64,000 bases of DNA, from the NCBI RefSeq assembly GCF_000164135.1, contig NZ_GG770554.1, positions 280,167-344,166 of the forward strand. The letters are read 5' to 3'. Shown here one piece after another: positions 39,251 to 46,393 of the stretch. Position numbers and translations under genes: made by a program. This stretch comes from Mycobacterium parascrofulaceum ATCC BAA-614. Lineage in GTDB: Bacteria; Actinomycetota; Actinomycetes; Mycobacteriales; Mycobacteriaceae. The number at the start of each line of letters is the position of its first letter. Position 1 is the first letter of the stretch. The notes beneath the pieces were generated by a model. That model saw nothing but the letters and a program-made list of their open reading frames with translations. It had not been told where the DNA came from and made no database searches.

Positions 39251-40729
39251 ATGTCGGCGATTCTTCGAAGTCTGTCGCTATCGATGGCGTCGGCGGCGGC
39301 TGTCGGACTCGTCTACGTGGTCGGGCCCGCGCCGTCGGCGAACGCCACCCCGTGCGGCGCTCCGGAAGCGAACGTGGAGCCGCCCGCCGCGCCGCCGGCG
39401 ATGCCCGCACCGCAGCCGGTCGTCCAACCGCCCACCGGGCGCAGGCCCACCCACACGAATGACCAGGCGCCGCTGCCCAAGCTGGGGCCGCTGATCTCCT
39501 CCTTCCTCAAGCCGGCAATTCCCCGGCAGGCCGCCCCCATGAGGCCGCAAGCCGGGGTCCTTCCGCCCGGCCCGAACCCGCCCGTTCCCGGCCTGCCCCA
39601 GCCGCCGAATGCCGGGCAGCTGCAGCCCAACGCCGCCCCGGTCCCGCAGCCGCAACCCGCGCCGGCTCCCCCGCCGCCCTCGATCGCCGGGGCGCCGACC
39701 TCGCTCGTCGACTGGGTGACCGGCCCCGAGGGCCCGAACAAGACGCTGCAGCGCTTCAGCATCTCCGGCACCGACCTCGGGATCGCCTGGGACAACGGCG
39801 ATCCCGTGAACCGGCAGGTGTTGATGGCCTTCGGCGACACCTTCGGCTACTGCAAGGTCAGGGGCCAACAGTGGCGGTACAACACCCTGTTCCGCAGCTC
39901 GGACCGCGATCTCTCACACGGGATCCACATCTCGGACGGCATCCCCAACGACCGGTACTCCGGTTCACCGGTGTGGGCGCCGAGCCTTTCCAAACAGGTC
40001 GTCAACACCATTCACAAGGCGGCGCACGAGACCGGGATCATTCCGACCGCCGGCATCTCGATCGGCAGGACGCAGTACATGAGCTACATGTCCATCCGGC
40101 AGTGGGGTCGCGACGGCGAATGGAGCACCAACTACTCGGCGATCGCGCGGTCGAATGACAACGGGCAGAACTGGGGGATCTTTCCCACTTCGATCCGCAC
40201 GGCCTCCGCGGACGCCATTCCGGGAGCCGGGTTCACCCCCGGTAACGAAAACTTCCAAATGGGCGCCTTCATGAAGGGCAACGACGGCTACCTGTATCAA
40301 TTCGGCACCCCGTCGGGACGCGGCGGCGCGGCATTCCTGTCGCGGGTGCCACCGGCCCAGCTGCCCGACTTGACCAAGTACCAGTACTGGAACGGCGACG
40401 AGGGCGGCCGGTGGGTCCCCAACAACCCGGGCGCGGCGACGCCGATCTTCCCGGGCCCCGTGGGCGAAATGTCGGCCCAATACAACAACTACCTCAAGCA
40501 ATACCTGGTGCTATACACCAACGGCGGCAGCAACGACGTGGTCGCGCGGACCGCGCCGACCCCGCAAGGGCCGTGGAGCCCCGAGCAACCCCTGGTGTCG
40601 TCGTTCTCGATGCCCGGCGGCATCTATGCACCGATGATCCACCCCTGGTCGTCGGGCCGGGACCTGTACTTCAACCTGTCGCTGTGGTCGGCATACGACG
40701 TGATGCTGATGCACACCGTCTTGCCCTAA
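39251..40729 (+). CDS. Secreted DUF4185 protein (GH183 endo-D-arabinanase-like)
   Basis: A 492-aa exported protein. The signal peptide spans about residues 1-32 (SMASAAAVGLVYVVGPAPSA), followed by a Pro-rich spacer of about 115 residues (PPGPNPPVPGLPQPPN). The catalytic-type domain follows from near residue 150: DLGIAWDNGD, VLMAFGDTFGYC, SGSPVWAPSLSK, EWSTNYSAIARSNDNGQNWG, and AQYNNYLKQYLVLYTNGGS. This matches DUF4185, whose mycobacterial members were reported as endo-D-arabinanases (GH183) acting on arabinogalactan or lipoarabinomannan; assignment here rests on remembered family motifs. It would act outside the membrane on the cell's own arabinan. ATG is preceded by a weak AAAGG. Stands alone. 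Confidence 0.85.
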   Translation: MSAILRSLSLSMASAAAVGLVYVVGPAPSANATPCGAPEANVEPPAAPPAMPAPQPVVQPPTGRRPTHTNDQAPLPKLGPLISSFLKPAIPRQAAPMRPQAGVLPPGPNPPVPGLPQPPNAGQLQPNAAPVPQPQPAPAPPPPSIAGAPTSLVDWVTGPEGPNKTLQRFSISGTDLGIAWDNGDPVNRQVLMAFGDTFGYCKVRGQQWRYNTLFRSSDRDLSHGIHISDGIPNDRYSGSPVWAPSLSKQVVNTIHKAAHETGIIPTAGISIGRTQYMSYMSIRQWGRDGEWSTNYSAIARSNDNGQNWGIFPTSIRTASADAIPGAGFTPGNENFQMGAFMKGNDGYLYQFGTPSGRGGAAFLSRVPPAQLPDLTKYQYWNGDEGGRWVPNNPGAATPIFPGPVGEMSAQYNNYLKQYLVLYTNGGSNDVVARTAPTPQGPWSPEQPLVSSFSMPGGIYAPMIHPWSSGRDLYFNLSLWSAYDVMLMHTVLP

Positions 40730-40737
40730 TCGTGATC

Positions 40738-40781
40738 GTGTCGCACCCCGAATAGTCGGTATACGTGTCGCACCCTGAATA
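40738..40781. repeat. Direct repeat GTGTCGCACCCYGAATA
   Basis: Two copies, 40738-40754 and 40765-40781, with one base difference, spaced 27 bases apart. They lie between the DUF4185 stop and the small 46-aa gene, so they may belong to its promoter. Confidence 0.6.
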
Positions 40782-40813
40782 AAGCGGGGGCCTAGTGAGA
40801 GAGGAGATCGGCG

Positions 40814-40954
40814 ATGATCACCTTCGACAACCCGGCCACTTCGACCGCCGGTAAGCCAAGGCGGCCAGACATCGAGGTGCGCATAGAGGGTGTGCGTCGC
40901 AGGGACGGCGCCGTCCGGCTGGGCATCATGCTCGACGGGCGGAGAGCGACTTAA
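40814..40954 (+). CDS. Small 46-aa hypothetical protein
   Basis: An open frame too short for routine gene calling, beginning MITFDNPATSTAGKPRRPDI and ending RLGIMLDGRRAT. It is preceded by GAGAGAGGAGATCGGCG, a strong ribosome-binding site, and by a pair of direct repeats that could form its promoter. Composition is basic and hydrophilic. The sequence has no family I recognise. It may be a small regulator or a fragment. Support rests on the ribosome site and on a normal-looking codon pattern. Confidence 0.4.
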   Translation: MITFDNPATSTAGKPRRPDIEVRIEGVRRRDGAVRLGIMLDGRRAT

Positions 40955-41002
40955 CCCGACGCGTCGGCCGCCGGCCGCGTTGGCCGGGGCAAGATGTAAC
41001 GC

Positions 41003-41236
41003 GTGAGTTGGGCCAAGCGCGAAGCGAAAGCGCTCGCGGACACGAGTCTGACCGGCGATGCGCTACTGGCTGAGCTCGAAGACTATGTCCGCGTGCACAA
41101 TCCGCGGCTGACGGACGTTCGGCTCGAGCGCGCGACCGCGACCGAAGAATACGACGCGAGCACCCAACCGCCCCGGCGGTGGTATCTGGTCAGCTACCTG
41201 GCCGACGACGGCGAGGGGTACGGGATCAAGCCTTGA
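41003..41236 (+). CDS. Conserved-looking 77-aa hypothetical protein
   Basis: A small soluble protein starting at GTG 41003 (SWAKREAKALADTSLTGDAL) with a helical N-terminus and a beta-rich C-terminal half (RRWYLVSYLADDGEGYGIKP). Acidic. No known domain is apparent. It is separated by only a base from the tRNA on the opposite strand, so it ends where the tRNA begins. The alternative that it is a spurious frame cannot be excluded, but codon use at third positions is strongly GC, like its neighbours. Confidence 0.6.
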   Translation: MSWAKREAKALADTSLTGDALLAELEDYVRVHNPRLTDVRLERATATEEYDASTQPPRRWYLVSYLADDGEGYGIKP

Positions 41237-41237
41237 G

Positions 41238-41310
41238 TGCCCCCGGCAGGATTCGAACCTGCGACACCGGCTTTAGGAGAGCCGTGCTCTATCCCCTGAG
41301 CTACGAGGGC
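41238..41310 (-). tRNA. tRNA-Arg (anticodon CCT)
   Basis: On the minus strand the 73-base sequence folds as a tRNA. The acceptor is GCCCTCG with CGGGGGC and discriminator A; the D arm begins TAGCTCAGGGGATAGAGCA; the anticodon stem CGGCT/AGCCG encloses CTCCTAA, anticodon CCT; and the T arm carries GGTTCGAATCC. It decodes AGG, a rare codon in high-GC genomes. The CCA end is not encoded. The promoter would lie at 41311 and beyond. Confidence 0.97.
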
Positions 41311-41588
41311 GGGCCGTCCGCGAACACTGAACGCACCCTGGGTCGGCATCCGTGGAGGCATTTCAGAAGGTGCGTCGAGCGTCCTGGTGCCGTTCTGGGC
41401 GGTCGAGCCGGTAGTCCCAGTCCGGCGGATGTGAGTGTAGCGGGTCCTCGCGTGGTGACCGTTGCCGTTCGAGGCCCCGGTCCACGGTAGCCGTCGTTCA
41501 GCGCGGTCGGGCGTCGGCCGGCGGACCGATCAACGGCCGGCCGTCGCAGCGCTCCGAAACGTCGTGGGCGGTAGCACTCGCAAGTCTG

Positions 41589-42041
41589 TCAGTCTTCGTC
41601 CTCGATGACGTGCATGGCGGCTTCCTCGGCGGACGCTGCGCCCCCGTCGAGGCCGACGTCCGAAGCGACCAATTCGTCCTCGTAGTCCCCGCCGAATCCC
41701 GCGTCCGGCGCGACAAGGCGGCCGGCTCGGCCGCGGCCCACCTCGCGCCGCTGGGGGAACTCGGACTCGCGCTCGGATGCATCGGAGCGTCGCTGCTCGG
41801 CTTCGTCGAACGGGACGTCGATGCGCGCTGCCGGGTCGGGCTCTTCCTCCGCCAGGAGCTGGTCCAGGTTCTCGCCCGGGCCGAAGGCGCCTCGCCCGTA
41901 GGGCCGCTCCGGTGGCGAATACCCCTCGTCGAGGACGTCGTCCACACCGCGATCCAGCAGGGTGTCCTCCGGCTGAAGCTGGTTGTCGTCCTCGACGCTG
42001 TACTCGCCCGCTGCGGGGCCGGTCTCATAGTGAGAGCTCAC
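41589..42041 (-). CDS. Acidic DUF5709 protein
   Basis: A 150-aa very acidic protein. The N-terminal part DNQLQPEDTLLDRGVDDVLD, EGYSPPERPYG and the following GENLDQLLAEEEPDP match the actinobacterial DUF5709 family, which has no known function. The middle part is Arg-rich (EFPQRREVGRGRAGRL), and the C-terminus is again acidic (AEEAAMHVIEDED). It is probably largely disordered. The start at 42041 is preceded by a 70-base gap to the next gene on the same strand. No operon partner or motif points to a role. Confidence 0.85.
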   Translation of the reverse strand: MSSHYETGPAAGEYSVEDDNQLQPEDTLLDRGVDDVLDEGYSPPERPYGRGAFGPGENLDQLLAEEEPDPAARIDVPFDEAEQRRSDASERESEFPQRREVGRGRAGRLVAPDAGFGGDYEDELVASDVGLDGGAASAEEAAMHVIEDED

Positions 42042-42117
42042 GATTTGCCTGCCATGTTCTTCGATACCGGTTCTGCCACAATATAAGTCGTCTCACGGAG
42101 TGCCATCCGGGGAATCC

Positions 42118-42543
42118 TCAGCTGAGCCGCTCGATCTCGTCGGCCGCGTCGGTCAACGCCGCGGCGAGTTCGCGGGCGGCGACCCCGTCCAACGCATCGA
42201 GGTGGCGCGCATGCACGGCGATCCACCGGCGCGTCGAGCCGTCGACCTGTTGTCGGCCGTAGATCTGAACGCGCGCCCGCCCGCCTCGCCGACTGGTGCC
42301 CTCGAAGTCGCGAAACCAGTTCCTGTCGAGCTGCCAGTCGAACGTGCGAACCGCGCCGTCCGGGGGCGCGACAGCGTCGAACGGCATCCCGGCGGACACG
42401 TTCTTGGCCGCCCACTGTCGCGCCATGTCCAGCAGCGTCTGCGGTTCGTCGTGTTCGATGCGCTCGAGCTGAGCGATCTGCGCCGCGGTGAGCTGATCGG
42501 CCACGTCGCGCCAGGTTTGGGCGGTGTCGTCGGATGTGGTCAT
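42118..42543 (-). CDS. Hypothetical protein with N-terminal helical and C-terminal mixed domain
   Basis: A 141-aa protein of unknown family. The N-terminal half is acidic and helical (VADQLTAAQIAQLERIEHDE, MARQWAAKNVSAG). The C-terminal half has beta-rich content (RTFDWQLDRNWFRDFEGTSR, VQIYGRQQVDGSTRRW) then the helix REPLAAALTDAADEIERL-like (AARELAAALTDAADEIERLS). ATG 42543 is chosen because the frame upstream to 42924 lacks sense. It could be co-transcribed with the DUF5709 gene downstream. No clear ribosome site is seen. I make no functional claim. Confidence 0.7.
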   Translation of the reverse strand: MTTSDDTAQTWRDVADQLTAAQIAQLERIEHDEPQTLLDMARQWAAKNVSAGMPFDAVAPPDGAVRTFDWQLDRNWFRDFEGTSRRGGRARVQIYGRQQVDGSTRRWIAVHARHLDALDGVAARELAAALTDAADEIERLS

Positions 42544-42785
42544 GATGTGCAGTCTGTGCGGCCGACCCGCTGTTGGGGAGAGTCGAAAGTCATGTCTTGA
42601 GTCCGTTGTGCCGCTGGTCAAGCTCACCGCCGACCCGATGAAAGAGGGCCTGAACGTTGGGCGCGCCCGTCCGGCAGCATGGCGAAACAGGCCATGCGGC
42701 AATCGATCTCCTCGAATCGTGGTCCGCGACTGCCAAGGCGCGGAGAATGACGACCGGGATCGTGACTCCGGGAAGGGAGGACGCC

Positions 42786-42953
42786 ATGGCCGCAGACCCA
42801 CAATGCGCCCGGTGCAAACAAGCGATCGGACCGGGATGGCTTTACCTGACTGCGCATCGCCGGGGCCAGGCCGCGCCGGCCGATGACGACGCGGTACTCG
42901 TCCATCTGCCCGACGAATGCCCACGCGCCGGGGAGCACGTGCCGCCGAGCTAG
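42786..42953 (+). CDS. Small CxxC protein (55 aa)
   Basis: A 55-aa protein starting MAADPQCARCKQAIGPGWLY and ending DECPRAGEHVPPS. It has one CxxC pair near the N-terminus and a further Cys near residue 46, so a small zinc or redox site is possible. GGAAGGGAGG precedes the ATG at good spacing, giving strong start support. The frame could extend upstream to 42657, but without a ribosome site. Family unknown. It is convergent with the PRTase-hydrolase gene. Confidence 0.6.
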   Translation: MAADPQCARCKQAIGPGWLYLTAHRRGQAAPADDDAVLVHLPDECPRAGEHVPPS

Positions 42954-42996
42954 ACGAGCGGACGTGCCCGCAAGCGTCCGCGTTGAAGCTTCCGCT

Positions 42997-44403
42997 TCAC
43001 GGATTCGCGGTAAGGGCCGCCGGGCTCAAGTGGTCGATGAACCAGTCGCGGGCGAGCACCGCGACCCGCTCGAGCGTGCCGGGCTCGTCGAACAGATGGG
43101 TGGCGCCGGGCACGACGGTGAGTTCACACTTGCCCGGGATTGCCGCCTGCGCTTGCCGATTCAGCTCCAGCACCATCTCGTCGTTGCCGCCGACGATGAG
43201 CAGCGTCGGCGCGTGGACCCTGGGCAGGAACGGACCCGCCAGATCCGGCCGCCCGCCCCGGGACACCACGGCCGCGACGTTGACGCGCGGGTCGGCGGCG
43301 GCGACCAGGGCCGCGCCGGCGCCGGTGCTGGCGCCGAAGTAGCCGACCGGCAGCGCGGCGGTGTCCCGCTCGCGGCCCAGCCAGATGGTGACGTCGACCA
43401 GCCGACGCGCCAGCAGCTCGATGTCGAACACGTTGGCGCGATTCCGTTCCTCCGCCGGGGTGAGCAGGTCGAACAGCAGCGTGGCCAGACCCGCGCCGTT
43501 CAGCACCTCGGCCACGTAGCGGTTGCGGGGGCTGTGCCGACTGCTCCCACTGCCGTGCGCGAACAGCACCACACCGACGGGGCGCTCGGGAATGGTCAGA
43601 TGGCCGGCCACCGAGACCGAACCGGCGCTGACGGTGACTTCCTCGTCGCGGATCGGGGGGTCGGCCGCGGCGGCATCGTCGACCGGCGCGCGAGATCCGT
43701 CGCGGGCGCGATCGAGGAGCCTCACCACCTCGCCGTCAGAAATCTGGGCGAAGTTGCGGTACCCCTGGCCGACGGCGAAGAACAATTCGGGCGTGTGCAG
43801 GCAGACCACTTCGTCGGCGTAACCGGCGAACCTCGCGAACACATCGCGTCCGCCGATCGGAACGGCCAACACCACCCTATCCGCGCCCTGGGCGCGGGCC
43901 ACCTGGCAGGCGGCTCGGGCCGTCGCGCCGGTCGCGACGCCGTCGTCGACGATCACCGCGGTCCGTCCCGCCAGCGCGATCCGCTCGTGCCCACTGCGGA
44001 ACATTTCCGAGCGGCGAGCCAGCTCGGCCCGTTGCTTGGCCTCGACGGCGGCAATGTCGTCTGTGGATAAGTCGGCCTCCCGGACAACGGCGTCGTTGAT
44101 CACCCGCACACCGCCCTCGCCGATCGCGCCGAAGGCCAGTTCGGGCTGAAACGGGACCCCGAGCTTGCGCACCACCAACACATCGAGCGGTGCCCGTAGT
44201 GCCCTGGCAACCTCGAAGGCCACCGGGACGCCGCCGCGCGGCAGGCCAAGCACCACAACGTCTTGACCGCGCAGGGATTCCAGGCTTGTGGCCAGCTGTC
44301 GTCCGGCGTCCACACGATCATCGAACGGTTTGGCACCGCGCAACGAAGCCAACCGAGGCGCCAGCAGCCGCCCGCGACCACCACCGCGGTCCCTGGGAGT
44401 CAT
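42997..44403 (-). CDS. Phosphoribosyltransferase-dienelactone hydrolase fusion, Rv0571c type
   Basis: A 468-aa two-domain protein. The N-terminal domain (about 15-225) is a type I PRTase: VVVLGLPRGGVPVAFEVARA, and the PRPP-binding loop AVIVDDGVATGATARAACQV. The C-terminal domain (about 250-460) is an alpha/beta hydrolase: VVLFAHGSGSSRHSPRNRYV (oxyanion region), VGYFGASTGAGAALVAAADP (nucleophile elbow with Ser) and HLFDEPGTL with the catalytic His. M. tuberculosis Rv0571c has this layout and belongs to the DosR regulon. ATG 44403; GTG 44406 is one codon earlier. A DosR-like box centred about 65 bases upstream supports hypoxic control. The substrate of the fusion is unknown. Confidence 0.93.
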   Translation of the reverse strand: MTPRDRGGGRGRLLAPRLASLRGAKPFDDRVDAGRQLATSLESLRGQDVVVLGLPRGGVPVAFEVARALRAPLDVLVVRKLGVPFQPELAFGAIGEGGVRVINDAVVREADLSTDDIAAVEAKQRAELARRSEMFRSGHERIALAGRTAVIVDDGVATGATARAACQVARAQGADRVVLAVPIGGRDVFARFAGYADEVVCLHTPELFFAVGQGYRNFAQISDGEVVRLLDRARDGSRAPVDDAAAADPPIRDEEVTVSAGSVSVAGHLTIPERPVGVVLFAHGSGSSRHSPRNRYVAEVLNGAGLATLLFDLLTPAEERNRANVFDIELLARRLVDVTIWLGRERDTAALPVGYFGASTGAGAALVAAADPRVNVAAVVSRGGRPDLAGPFLPRVHAPTLLIVGGNDEMVLELNRQAQAAIPGKCELTVVPGATHLFDEPGTLERVAVLARDWFIDHLSPAALTANP

Positions 44404-44460
44404 CACCTCAGTGTGTCGTGACCGGCCGGTGCCGCGAAGGGCCGGAAGGCCGCTGCGGTG

Positions 44461-44476
44461 GGGACCAACGCCCCCT
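44461..44476. promoter_or_regulatory. DosR-like box upstream of the PRTase-hydrolase gene
   Basis: GGGACCAACGCCCCCT differs from the box at 4397-4412 by one base in 16, and the similarity continues for six more bases with one further mismatch. It fits GGGAC-N4-GNCCC loosely (GCCCC) and lies 58 bases from the start codon. Confidence 0.6.
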
Positions 44477-44489
44477 GGCCGCCGACCGT

Positions 44490-45308
44490 TCAGCGCAGTT
44501 CGGCGATCACCTTGGCGAAGTTGTCCATGTGGTTGTCCTGGACGGTAATGAAGGTGACCCCGTACTTCTCGCGATACCCCAACAGGGTGTCGGCCATCTC
44601 CCGGGGCGACCCGGTCAGCACGGCGTGCATCGCCAGGATTTCCTCGTCGGACAATTCCGGCGCGTACCTACGGGTCATCGTCAGGTCGGGCAGGCTCTCG
44701 CCCTCGGCCGGTACCGCCGTGACCGCGAGGTTCAGCTCGAGCCCGTCGAACCGGTCGCCGGCGGCGTTGCGGACGAACTCGACGCGTTCGGTCAGCGGGT
44801 CGTCGGCCTCTTTCACGCGCGAACCGGTCAGCCCGATGATGTCGGCCTGCCGGGCGGCGATGGTCAGCACCCGGTCGCCGTTGCCGGCGATGAGAATGGG
44901 CGTCTTCGGGTGATGTTCTTTCAGGTAGGTCGTCATGTGCTTGAGGTAGTCGACGCGGGCGCCGGCGCTGGGGTAGGGGAGCTCGGCGGCGTCGAACTCT
45001 TCCTTGACATATCCGGTGCCCAGCCCGATCTCGAGACGGCCCTCACTGAGCTTGTCCAGGTCGCCCAGGTCCCGGCTGAGCAGGGCCGGCTTGTAGAAGG
45101 CGGCGTTGAGCACGAACATGCTCAGCTTCAGTTTGGTGGTCACCATGGCGGCCGCCGTCAGCGCCGGAATGGGTGCCACGGCGCCCAGATGGTCCGGCAC
45201 GCACAGGACATCGAATCCGGTGTCTTCGGCCTGCCTCACCTTGTCGACGAACGCCGCGCGCGACTTGATGAAGCGCATGCTCATTCCGAAGCGAAAATCC
45301 TTGGCCAC
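44490..45308 (-). CDS. Luciferase-like F420-dependent oxidoreductase
   Basis: A 272-aa LLM (luciferase-like monooxygenase) TIM-barrel protein. Features are AAFVDKVRQAEDTGFDVLCV, VPDHLGAVAPIPALTAAAMV, the conserved LGTGYVKEEFD region, and the C-terminal domain SDEEILAMHAVLTGSPREMA. F420-binding members of this superfamily dominate in mycobacteria, so F420 is likely but not proven. The GTG at 45308 follows GGAG at good spacing; a TTG two codons earlier is the alternative. It lies 29 bases beyond the start of the cyclotransferase fusion and its stop is beside the DosR-like box. Substrate unknown. Confidence 0.9.
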   Translation of the reverse strand: MAKDFRFGMSMRFIKSRAAFVDKVRQAEDTGFDVLCVPDHLGAVAPIPALTAAAMVTTKLKLSMFVLNAAFYKPALLSRDLGDLDKLSEGRLEIGLGTGYVKEEFDAAELPYPSAGARVDYLKHMTTYLKEHHPKTPILIAGNGDRVLTIAARQADIIGLTGSRVKEADDPLTERVEFVRNAAGDRFDGLELNLAVTAVPAEGESLPDLTMTRRYAPELSDEEILAMHAVLTGSPREMADTLLGYREKYGVTFITVQDNHMDNFAKVIAELR

Positions 45309-45337
45309 CAACAACTCCGTTCAACCGATGAGGATAA

Positions 45338-46393
45338 TTACCAACAACGCGCCGCTTCCGCCAACGCCCGCACCAGGGCGCCGGTGACCGGCGACAGACC
45401 GTCGTCGCCGGGCAGTGGGCTGCGCGGGCCGATGCCGCGCACGCGGGGGGACAGCTCCAGCTGGGCGCCGCCGTCGCGCACCCGGTTCACCGGGTTACCC
45501 GGGTGCAGGCCCCGTAGCTCCGGTGGGATGTCCGCGAGGTCGGTGATGACCTGATAGCCGGCCAAGTTGATGTGCCGGGCCAGGTGCGCGGCCAGCGCGC
45601 GGTTGCGGCCGCCGGCCAGCAGTTGGGTGCTGCGCCCGATGCGGCCGTAGCCGTGCAGCGACACCGCAACGTCGACGTGGTCCAGGAATTCGGCGAGCCG
45701 CGGCGACTCGGCCGGGTCGAACAGCGCCGACGGAAGGTGGTGCGGGTAGCGATCGGGGTGCCGTAACACGTACACCGACGCGTCGGCGGCGTCGGCGGCG
45801 CGTTCGGCGATCACGTCGGTCATCTCTTCCAGTCCGCCGCCGTGGATGGCGAGGAACCCGAAGCGCGACCGTAACCGGCTGGCCTCGGCCACCCCCGGCT
45901 CGCTGAGCAGTGCCGAAAGCGATTGCGGCGCTGGCCCCGCCGCGGATGCCCGGCGTGGCCAGCGTGACGGATCCCAGCGCCGCAAGAAGTCGATCCAACG
46001 TTGCGGCAACCCGTGCTGCACGGCGCCGTCGATGATCGTGGGCAGGTAGCCCGGCCGGGGCGGACCCGGCGTCACCCGATGGTCGATGTAGACCCACGCC
46101 GGCGACGGCCCGTCGTCGGTGTGCACGGTCAGCCGGTCGCGCCGGTAGCGCACCGGCACCCCCTCGGCGCTGTCGAGCGTCGCCAGGTCGCCGTCGGAGA
46201 TCTGCCAGACCACGCCATGCACCTGATTACCGGCGCACGGTTCGACCGTGGCCACGCCGCGCTGGTTGATCAGCCAGTCGTGATCGGACAGGACCGCCGG
46301 CCGCGGATCGGCGGCGTCGGGGCATCGCTGCGCCATCTGCCTGACGCACAGGTTCGACCCGTATGCGAAGTAGGCATGCCGCAGGGCCGGCAT
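45338..46393 (-). CDS. Gamma-glutamylcyclotransferase/poly-gamma-glutamate hydrolase fusion, Rv0923c type
   Basis: A 351-aa protein with two parts. Residues 1-125 are a GGCT/AIG2-like cyclotransferase domain: HAYFAYGSNLCVRQM (the YGSNL motif), VWQISDGDLATLDSAEGVP and YRRDRLTVHT. Residues 170-350 resemble the phage-type zinc poly-gamma-glutamate hydrolase (PghP, DUF867): FGFLAIHGGGLEEMTDVIAE (metal-binding His and Glu), VAVSLHGYGR, and NLAGYQVITDLADIPPELRG. A single polypeptide acting on gamma-glutamyl bonds at both ends of a peptide would make sense; that is inference. It begins at the base after mntH ends, so the two are co-transcribed. Corresponds in position to Rv0923c. Confidence 0.86.
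   Translation of the reverse strand: MPALRHAYFAYGSNLCVRQMAQRCPDAADPRPAVLSDHDWLINQRGVATVEPCAGNQVHGVVWQISDGDLATLDSAEGVPVRYRRDRLTVHTDDGPSPAWVYIDHRVTPGPPRPGYLPTIIDGAVQHGLPQRWIDFLRRWDPSRWPRRASAAGPAPQSLSALLSEPGVAEASRLRSRFGFLAIHGGGLEEMTDVIAERAADAADASVYVLRHPDRYPHHLPSALFDPAESPRLAEFLDHVDVAVSLHGYGRIGRSTQLLAGGRNRALAAHLARHINLAGYQVITDLADIPPELRGLHPGNPVNRVRDGGAQLELSPRVRGIGPRSPLPGDDGLSPVTGALVRALAEAARCW

Noticed and set aside
44436..44453. Second DosR-like box next to the PRTase gene
   Set aside because: The sequence is GC-rich and loosely similar to GGCC-N-GGCC patterns, but matches the consensus no better than chance in this composition.
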